From positions 1 through 22,128 of the forward strand of contig JAYMTA010001050.1 in the NCBI GenBank assembly GCA_036897625.1: 22,128 nt of DNA, written 5' to 3'. This document shows, piece after piece, positions 1 to 7,133 of this stretch. A program made the translations under genes and the position numbers. Position 1 is the first letter of the stretch; every line of letters starts with the position of its first letter. This DNA is from Pelargonium cotyledonis (lineage: Eukaryota > Streptophyta > Magnoliopsida > Geraniales > Geraniaceae). The notes beneath the pieces were generated by a model. The model was not told the origin of the DNA. It made no database searches and saw only the letters and a program-made list of their open reading frames with translations.

Positions 1-71
1 TCGGTCCCATTATTCCCAACAATCCGGTCCGGTCCCGGGTCGGTCCGGTTCTGGACCGATGCACACCCCTA
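1..71. mobile_element. Terminus of a hAT-type DNA transposon (partial)
   Basis: The window opens with iterated GGTCC/GGTCCGG motifs and then ends abruptly in GATGCACACCCCTA. Read on the other strand this is TAGGGGTGTGCATC followed by GGTCC-type subterminal repeats, which is the usual terminal arrangement of plant hAT elements. Bases 72-79 (CCTACAAG) would be one copy of the 8-bp target duplication. The other copy and the element body lie outside the window, so autonomy and length cannot be judged. The family call is recognition from memory, not a database match. Confidence 0.5.
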
Positions 72-79
72 CCTACAAG

Positions 80-165
80 TTGGTGAAACAACCAATGACT
101 TGCTAGTAAAGAAAGGTGATCCCATGAACAACATGGTCTTAGACTATGACATTGCTTTGTTCTGA
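80..165 (+). CDS. Possible terminal exon of an unidentified gene
   Basis: A frame ending in TGA at 163-165 reads VGETTNDLLVKKGDPM and then NNMVLDYDIALF. This has the composition of a real protein C-terminus rather than chance AT-rich translation. A splice acceptor (CTACAAG) ends at 79, which would start the exon at 80 with two bases completing a split codon. The same frame is open back to base 1, but there it runs through the hAT-like repeats and is unlikely to be coding. I do not recognise the family. The rest of the gene would lie to the left of the window. It could also be a chance frame, since only 28 residues are available. Confidence 0.35.
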
Positions 166-468
166 AGCCAATCCCTCTGTTTTTAGCTCACTCATTCCAT
201 CTATTTGCCACAGTTGATTTTGAATTCTCATTTGGTTGTAGAAAACAGTTTTCATTTTCTGTTTTCAGCTTTACATCATTTTGAATTCTCGTTTGTGAGT
301 GGATTGAGATTTTAATCATTTTTTTCTATGCAGTGTTCTCTGGTTATTTCTGTAGTGCCTCTTTTAGAAATCTAAAATAATAACATGACCCATTTGGTGA
401 ATTTTGGCAGTTAATTGATCCCATAATTACCTTTATATTATTTACAATATGTACCCTTTGTTCAACGA
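166..468. other. Spacer, possible 3' UTR
   Basis: This is AT-rich sequence between the possible terminal exon and the tRNA gene, with no coding frame of note. If the exon at 80-165 is real, its 3' UTR and polyadenylation site would lie here. I see no canonical AATAAA. Confidence 0.4.
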
Positions 469-541
469 GCCGTCTTAGCTCAGCTGGTAGAGCGCGTGGC
501 TTTTAACCACGTGGTCGTGGGTTCGATTCCCACAGACGGCG
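469..541 (+). tRNA. tRNA-Lys (anticodon UUU)
   Basis: A complete 73-nt cloverleaf can be folded. The acceptor stem is GCCGTCT (469-475) with AGACGGC (534-540) and discriminator G541. The D stem is GCTC/GAGC. The anticodon stem is CGTGG (495-499) with CCACG (507-511) around loop CTTTTAA, giving anticodon TTT at 502-504. The T stem is GTGGG (517-521) with CCCAC (529-533) around TTCGATT. All stems pair perfectly. The internal pol III promoters are intact: A box TAGCTCAGCTGG and B box GGTTCGATTCC. There is no intron and no encoded CCA, as expected for a nuclear gene. It reads Lys AAA/AAG codons and looks functional. Confidence 0.97.
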
Positions 542-547
542 GCTTTA

Positions 548-553
548 TTTTTT
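548..553 (+). terminator. RNA polymerase III T-run terminator
   Basis: Six consecutive T residues begin 7 nt after the tRNA discriminator base, the standard pol III stop signal. A weaker TTT at 544-546 precedes it. Confidence 0.85.
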
Positions 554-2254
554 GTACATAAGCTAGTTCAATTTTTTTTTTATTCAATTGAAAATATGAA
601 ATATGTTTTTTTTTTCTTTCAGTTGTATTGTTCTTATGTTTTAAATAATGAAGTTATGTTTTTCTTATAAATAAATTATAAAAAAAAAGTGAAGCTTTAG
701 TTTTTATATGAAAAAAATTATGTAATGGAAGTGGGGTACACCTCGAAAACAAATAGGCTAGCTTGATGGGTTAAATTATTAAATATATGTGTTGTGGAAA
801 TGGATATATTATAAGAGGTTTTTATTTATTATTGCAAACTGTTGTCCCTTTCTTTTGTTCCATTCTTTTGTGTGGAGTTGGGTGTCTCCTTCTCACTTTT
901 TTCCATTTTCTTTTTGCTAATCATTTTCAACCACTTAAACCCATTCTAAGCATTGCACTTCACTTGCATATGTAAGCATTATCCACTTATTTTAATACAC
1001 AACTTTTAATCCTCTATTTCAATTACTTTAGTCACCAAATTTAATAAAAATCTATGTTTGATTTGTGTTGTCTATGACTCTTCTTACCAAGGTGTAATGT
1101 AATATTGTAGTTGATCTTTCACCAATATGATGTAATTAGACTTAAATCATTAAATACATGACCACAATAAATGAAAATTCGATGTCTCATGAGGTTTCCT
1201 AAAACTATCAAATATATATGGAGAATAAGACAACAACTAACATTGATTTTCCTATAAGAGAGATATTCATACTTCACGTGATTGGTGAAATCACATTTAA
1301 CTCTCATTGGATGATATTAACCCCAACTTTGCATCCTAGATGTCTTGTCTTTCCGAGCTCTTCATTTCTTGATGAGGTATTTTTCCAGTTGACAATAAAT
1401 GTGTTATGCCTTTAACTATCCCTTAGACCTAATTTTTGTGCCAGACTATCCCATACTGAAGAGTTATAATGTAGTTTAAAAATAGAGTATAGGTCGCCAA
1501 ATCGATCCCACAAGATCATCATAGCCTACCACACGACATGTAGGATTACAAAATACTACATGGTGTGTGGCAGTAATCAAAAACTCATATCTAAGCTCTT
1601 TTACTTATGAGGTTTTCTTTGTTGAAATGGCAGTTGAGGTGCTCAATTTGAATAGTCGTTTAATCTTATAATATTTTTATGGCTCGTAAACATAATTTTG
1701 CAATAAAAAAATTTCCACTAAATAAAGAGTTGTTCAATTTATCTATTTTCAAGTAACTCTCTAAAAAATTATGACATTCTAGATACTTTTAATTTTTGCG
1801 CTGATTTATTTTTCTAAAAGAATATATTTGAAATTAAAAAGACATTAAGTTCTCTCAAATGAGTTCAACTAATAGAAGAATATAGTATATCAAATTTTAT
1901 AAATGCACCTAATTTTGATTATATTCTTTGAAAAAATATGACCAATTTAATAAAAGTTTGACTCTAAAGTCTCTAATTTAGCAAACTCAAAATTATAAAC
2001 AAAAGGAATAAATTAAATGAAATTCAAATTATAAAAAAAAAAAATAGATACAATTGAAATAATAAAAAAATCTCATCAATAAAAATTATAGCAACTTTAT
2101 TTATTTATTTAATTTGAAATATTATGATTTAAAAGAAAAAGGGAAATAGAGAAGCCATTTATGATTTATCTGAAAAGCTGTACTCTTTTGGGGGCAAGGA
2201 TGCGATATAAAGATTCTTTGGGGGTGAAAAGTGCGAAATATCAAAAGATTTAAA
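554..2254. other. AT-rich intergenic stretch
   Basis: About 1.7 kb with many A and T runs. The only open frames are short (around 60 codons), overlap on both strands, and lack any family resemblance or splice context, so I treat them as chance. The one ordered structure I see is the imperfect hairpin at 1529-1570. The last few hundred bases should hold the distal promoter of the bZIP gene. Confidence 0.7.
1529..1570. repeat. Imperfect 15-bp inverted repeat
   Basis: CCACACGACATGTAG (1529-1543) and CTACATGGTGTGTGG (1556-1570) are reverse complements apart from two mismatches and flank a 12-nt loop. It may be the core of a decayed MITE; no terminal repeats or target duplication are evident. Confidence 0.5.
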
Positions 2255-2264
2255 TATATAAAAA
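2255..2264 (+). promoter_or_regulatory. TATA box of the bZIP gene
   Basis: TATATAAAAA lies at the edge between the AT-rich intergenic DNA and the GA/CT-rich leader. Transcription should start about 30 nt downstream, near 2290. From there to the predicted donor at 2494 the leader has no ATG, which fits a translated mRNA. Confidence 0.5.
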
Positions 2265-2289
2265 TTGGTGATTTCACATTTCTTCCACT

Positions 2290-2494
2290 TTTCAATCAAG
2301 TACCTCTCATTTTTCAACCCCGGGCAGGACCAGAGTTCAACGTGAGGAGAGAGAAAAGTTAGAGAGAGAAACAGCTTCATCGGAGGAAACCAAACCCTAG
2401 GAGACAGATAAAACTGAGCTTCGATTTCCACCTCCTCACATCGCTTCGTGCATTGCATTTCAAAGATCCTCCATTTTCAATCCCATTCGCAGAG
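2290..2494 (+). other. 5' UTR exon of the bZIP gene, followed by a leader intron (2495-3347)
   Basis: The leader is purine-rich around 2343-2370 and contains no ATG. It ends at GAG|GTTAGC (donor 2495-2496). The matching acceptor is TTTTTGACAG ending at 3347, 20 nt before the start codon. The 853-bp span between them is T-rich, typical of a plant intron, and contains ATGs that would interfere with translation if retained. The 5' end is inferred from the TATA box only. Confidence 0.55.
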
Positions 2495-2762
2495 GTTAGC
2501 TTTCTTGTCTTTTCTGTCTCCGTTTTTTTTTTCTGCTTCCACAAAATCAATCTGTTTCCGATTCCGATAAATTATTGGAATCTGTATTCATGGCCGGTTT
2601 CTGGATTCCCTGTACCGTACATTTCGGCTCCCTGTATCGCGGAATCGAGTAATTTTGTTTTCTAGGGCTTGCCTTTTCTGTTCTTGGAACTGTGGGTTTA
2701 ATTTCGTTTTTGCATTCTTGTTGTGGTTTGTTTGGGAGCTGGGAAAATGTGGGAAACGAAAA

Positions 2763-2798
2763 GAAGTTGAAAAGTTTGAAGTTGAAAAGTTTGAAGTT
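2763..2798. repeat. 15-bp tandem repeat, 2.4 copies, in the leader intron
   Basis: The unit GAAGTTGAAAAGTTT occurs exactly at 2763-2777 and 2778-2792, followed by a partial copy to 2798. It lies in the bZIP leader intron and has no evident function. Confidence 0.85.
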
Positions 2799-3367
2799 TT
2801 TCTGACCCTAAAACCATGTTTATGTCCGCCTCATATACTGATGCAACATTTTTCTGTTTGCTTTGGGCGCACGATTCACATTTTGATTTTTTTTTCTTTA
2901 CTTTCTCAAAAGCCAAAAAAGTTTTATGATTTATGTGCAATTTGTTGAGTTCATATCACAATTTCCAGCTCATGGTGTTTGAGAATTTGAATTATTTTCT
3001 GCACAGTTCTGTTAGATTTGTTGTTGTTCTTAATTTACTTGTGAACAAGGTTTTGATCAATGCAATTTTGGATGTTGTGGAGTACCTTCTTTTGGTCTGA
3101 AAAAAAACAATTTGTAGCATCAACTTTTCTGGGGGTGTATGCATATTGGATTATTGGTGCTGGAGTGATGGATGTTTGAAAAAAAACTTGTTACTGTTTT
3201 ATGTTATTTCGAATTTAAATTGACTTGGTATCAAAGTATTATACTTCACGTTTCTTCTGTGCTACATTATTTCTTTTAAAAATCAGTGAATTTTGTTTTT
3301 GATCAGAGCAATTGTATTTTCTGAACCCATGGTTTCATTTTTGACAGGTATTGGTTGTGCTTAGTCA

Positions 3368-6034
3368 ATGGCTAATTCCAAATCAAACATCAGAAACATG
3401 TACTCTGGAAAACATGCTTTACTTCCTCCCAAAAGTCCATTTCCTAGTATTTCTCCAGCGTATGTTGATTATGTACCAAGTTTTCCAATTGGATCAAAAG
3501 CTGTTCAGAAGCCAAGAGAGGGGAATGCACACCAACGTACTTCCTCGGAGAGCTTTCTCATAGAAGAGCAACCTTCGTGGCTGGATGATCTTCTTAATGA
3601 ACCAGAGACACCTGTGCACAGGGCAGGTCATAGACGCTCATCAAGTGACTCGTTTGCATATGTAGATGCAGTAAATGCTTCCAACACAGATTATGCGACC
3701 CAGGATGACTACAAGAACAGAAATATATCCTGGTCTCAAGAATTTGACCACTACAAAGATGCTCGAAATGCTTCTTTTTATGCTGAAGCTAACTCGATAA
3801 AGCAGAAGAATAGGCCGTGGGATTCATCTAGGAGTTATCCAAGCAACTTACCATCCGCTAGGGATAATATGATTCTTCAAAGTACAGGATCACCAGCAAC
3901 ACCACAGGAGGCTGATGGGGTTCCATCTACAGCCAGTGAAAAGCAAGACCTCTATGAGTCCCATTCACATGATGCAAAAGCTTTGTCTGAGAAAAAGGAT
4001 AGTTCTCATGCTAAGTCGTCTGCATCTGATCCAGATACAAAACGTGCCAAGCAGTATGTTATTTATCCTACTATTTCACTACCTGCACTTCTATATGTTG
4101 TCAGTTAATTACTAAGCTGGCCATGCAACTTTTGGGGTTTACTTAACCAGCTGCTTATATGTGTTGTTATATATATATATGTATATACATTGTTTGGACA
4201 CCTTTGTCTCTTGAATAGAGTTAGCTGCTACTGATGTTATTTAGAACTACGTTTTAATTGTTTCCTTAGCTTTTTGAAGTTTGGTTATATAGTTAGTTGT
4301 TTTGTTTGTTATGTTCAATACTTGATTTCTAGAGATGTTCACTATATTTGTCAGTACATTGTCTGAAGTACAACTTAGATTTTTCTAAATAATGTTATCT
4401 ATAAAGTGGAAGACAAAATGAGAATGGTTTGATCATACTCGAACTCCAAAGCAACCAATCTTGCCGATGTTCTAGTCTGAAGAATTTATGATTTCTAGTA
4501 GACTGCTTGGTTTCCATCGGGCAGCCATTTGAATCATGTTGGAATATGTTACTGATTTGGGAACCTGTATAAATTATTTGTTCAAGTCAAGTTGCTCTGT
4601 TACTGGTTGATATTTGTAATGCTAATCAAGACATTACTAGTAATGAAATGTGCTAAGTTATAAGAAAAGGTTAGCTAATTCTGGAATTGTTACATGCAAT
4701 ATAGCTAATAGTATAACTTCAAATGCTTCTGATGCAGGCAATTTGCTCAAAGGTCACGGGTGCGGAAGCTTCAATACATTGCTGAGCTGGAAAGGAATGT
4801 GCAAGCTTTACAGGCACGAATATGTCGAAAGCTAAATTGCTATCATTTTAACATTGTTTTCATTTAATAATTGTGGATTAGTTATTTTTAGGGGAAGTAA
4901 GTTATGGTGTTAATACCTTACATGTTCAAACAGGCAGAAGGTTCTGAAGTTTCAGCTGAGCTTGAATTTCTCAACCAGCAGAATCTTATTTTGAGCATGG
5001 AGAACAAAGCCTTGAAGCAACGCCTAGAAAGTTTAGCTCAGGAGCAGATCATTAAATACCGTAAGTTTTCTTTTCTTTAATAGTTATGCGGCTGATGATT
5101 AACATTTCTTTCTGCTTATATTGCTTAGGCATCCAAATTTGTGAGCTTAATAGTAACTACCCAAAGAAGGTAGAGCACATGTTATATTGGAACTAAGTTA
5201 ATTTCATACACTAATTCATTGTAAAGTGGTAATAGAATAAGTTAATAACGTTATGGAAGCTGTAAGCATGAACCAATATTTATGAACTGGCACATTGTAC
5301 GCTGATGCACTTTTTATGAGAAACTTTGCTGGAACAGCATAGACACAATCGTAGGATCTTGATGTAACTGTAAGAATCATGATTTTGTTGGCGTGTTTAT
5401 TTGTTTATATTTTATAATTTTATAGGTTTTACTCAATGTCAGGGAATGGAAAACATCTAGAATCCCCTTCTAAGGTCTTAGAAACATCTTCGAATAAAAA
5501 GTTGCATTTATGATAGAAATTCTTAGGCATGCTGCTGCATTTTACTGGCTACTTAGTTGTGTCACATTCATTGGTTATTAAAGTTTATTTTTGAACCACC
5601 ACATCAATAAGCAGTGTTTGACGAGTTTACAGTGCTAAAAGTTTAGGCTCCCTGTTAGATGTATTTGCTATTGATTTTTCCTGGTTCAGTTCTGTTATCA
5701 CACGTGCACTAGAAAATTAATAAGGATCACCAGGCTGATCTATCCAAATATAAGATCACTTGTGAAATTGTTTTTATATATTTCTCTTTATGTTGTGAGG
5801 GAACTAAAATATAAATAGCTTTTCCCAGTGGAGCAAGAGGTATTGGAGAGAGAATTAGGAAGGCTACGAGCCTTGTTTCAGAAGCAACAACAGCCACAAC
5901 AACCACAACAGCCATCATCTAGCCATCGACGCAGTAGCAGCAGAGACCTGGACCCCCAATTCGCAAACCTTTCCTTGAAACACAAAGATGCCAATTCTGG
6001 TCGTGACCCTGTAAGTGGTCCTCTACGCATTTAG
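3368..6034 (+). CDS. bZIP transcription factor, group E-like (bZIP34/bZIP61 type)
   Basis: Nuclear DNA-binding protein of 364 residues. The exons I derive are 3368-4053, 4738-4813, 4934-5060 and 5829-6034. Exon 1 encodes a Ser-rich N-terminal region with the family-typical segments [15 protein letters not shown] and [12 protein letters not shown]. The basic region is at residues 226-239 ([12 protein letters not shown]). A regular zipper follows, with d positions L246, L253, V260, L267, L274, L281 and L288. The C-terminus has a Q/P-rich tract and ends GPLRI. The start ATG is the first one after the spliced leader. Odd features are that intron 2 needs a GC donor (4814-4815), and that Lys228 stands where most bZIPs have the invariant Asn of N-x7-R. 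Retaining intron 1 would end the protein at 4108 with no bZIP domain. In Arabidopsis the bZIP34/61 pair is linked to pollen and reproductive development. That role is only inferred here. Confidence 0.88.
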
Positions 6035-6121
6035 AATGATGATACAGCTGAAGCTGTGCCATGTCCATCTCTTGCCTATTCCAATGTTTTGCAGGATAAA
6101 GCCGAGCTCCTCCATTCTTGA
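6011..6121 (+). other. Alternative last intron/exon of the bZIP gene
   Basis: A strong donor (CCT|GTAAGT, 6011) lies inside the last coding exon, and a good acceptor (TTTTGCAG) ends at 6094. Splicing this 84-nt intron would replace the final residues VSGPLRI and their stop (6032-6034) with DKAELLHS and a stop at 6119-6121, giving 365 residues. I chose the unspliced ending because GPLRI looks like the usual tail of this subfamily as I remember it. Both forms may exist. Confidence 0.45.
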
Positions 6122-7133
6122 AGTGCTGCTCTCTTTGCCCGTTTGTGCATTTTAGTTACGCTGTTTCTCTCCCTTGTCCCATTGTTAAATTATTATCTCG
6201 TGCACCTGGTGGTCACTACCTGAAAATTATGTTTCAGGCAGGTGACTCACCGGAGGTGGTAAAGTTAAAACTGATCTATGTTCCACTCTTCTGTATTCTG
6301 TAGTCATCGTTAATTCGCAAAATTTATTTGCTACATTTCATTTCTTTAGAAATTCAAAATTCCCCATCTGGAAACCCAACTTGCAATGCTTTGTGGTGAG
6401 TAGTCAAGTCTCCTGTAAAATGTGTTGAAATGAAATTCATGATCCTTCACTTGTTGGTTATAATCAGAAATTGAATAAATTTATGTTTCACTTTTGTTGA
6501 TTATGATCTTGTGTGTGGTACATTTCATCTCTGCTTTTGTTTCCAAGATTTTATGATTGATAAGAGCCCTATTTCAAATATTGGCCTTTGGCCATGCTTG
6601 TTTTGTCTACTTCAAATGTGTACAAAGGTTAAATATATACTCCATCTATTTCAAAATGAATGTTTGATTTCTATTTTGAAAAAAAAAAACACAAACGTTT
6701 GTGCGGTATATATACTTTTTTATTCTTATGATCATGTGTTAAAAAGAAATAAAACACTTATTTTGAGACGAAATTCTAAGAGATTAAACATGACTCATTT
6801 TGTAACGTAGTGGTTTTATTTTTAGCCTATGTGACGGTAACTGCATAAGGTAAGTAAAGTAACCAAACACGCATGTGATAAAAAAGAACAAAAATGGATA
6901 CTTTTTCCATGCTTTATGAACAAATTTCTAACTCACCCACGCTTAAAATTTATACATTTTTCAATAGTCCAAAAAATGAAGAAAGATTATACCAATTGGT
7001 AAAACAAAACAAAATTATTGCTAATATTTCCATAAATTCCTGCAACTGCAAGTACAAAACTACCACACAAAACTGTCTGTCTCTCTGTCCTTATGGAAAC
7101 AAAAGAATCTAGAATGCATAACAAAAAAATGTC
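6122..7133. other. Intergenic region between convergent genes
   Basis: This holds the 3' ends of the bZIP gene (plus) and the COBRA-like gene (minus). AATAAA at 6474-6479 is a candidate polyadenylation signal for the bZIP transcript. A Stowaway-like MITE occupies 6638-6778. No other gene is visible; the open frames here are AT-rich and featureless. Confidence 0.6.
6638..6778. mobile_element. Stowaway-like MITE (degenerate)
   Basis: The left end reads TACTCCATCTATTTCAAAAT. The right end, on the opposite strand from 6778, reads TAGAATTTCGTCTCAAAAT. Both resemble the Stowaway terminal form TACTCCCTCCGTTTCAAAAT and each is bounded by TA, the Stowaway target dinucleotide. The element is about 141 bp, AT-rich and non-coding. 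Its middle contains a perfect 14-bp palindrome, CACAAACGTTTGTG (6690-6703). Confidence 0.5.

Noticed and set aside
787..1415. Short open frames on both strands (around 62-65 codons)
   Set aside because: They overlap on opposite strands, are rich in Leu/Phe/Ile codons expected from AT-rich DNA, and show no family motif or splice context.
2159..2948. Open frames of 70-99 codons around the bZIP promoter and leader
   Set aside because: They lie across the TATA box, 5' UTR and leader intron in both directions. The T-rich intron and ATG-free leader explain the region better.
6511..7112. Plus-strand frames of 72-99 codons downstream of the bZIP gene
   Set aside because: They run through the MITE and the 3' UTR of the COBRA-like gene, have no recognisable domain, and are Asn/Lys/Phe-rich as expected by chance.
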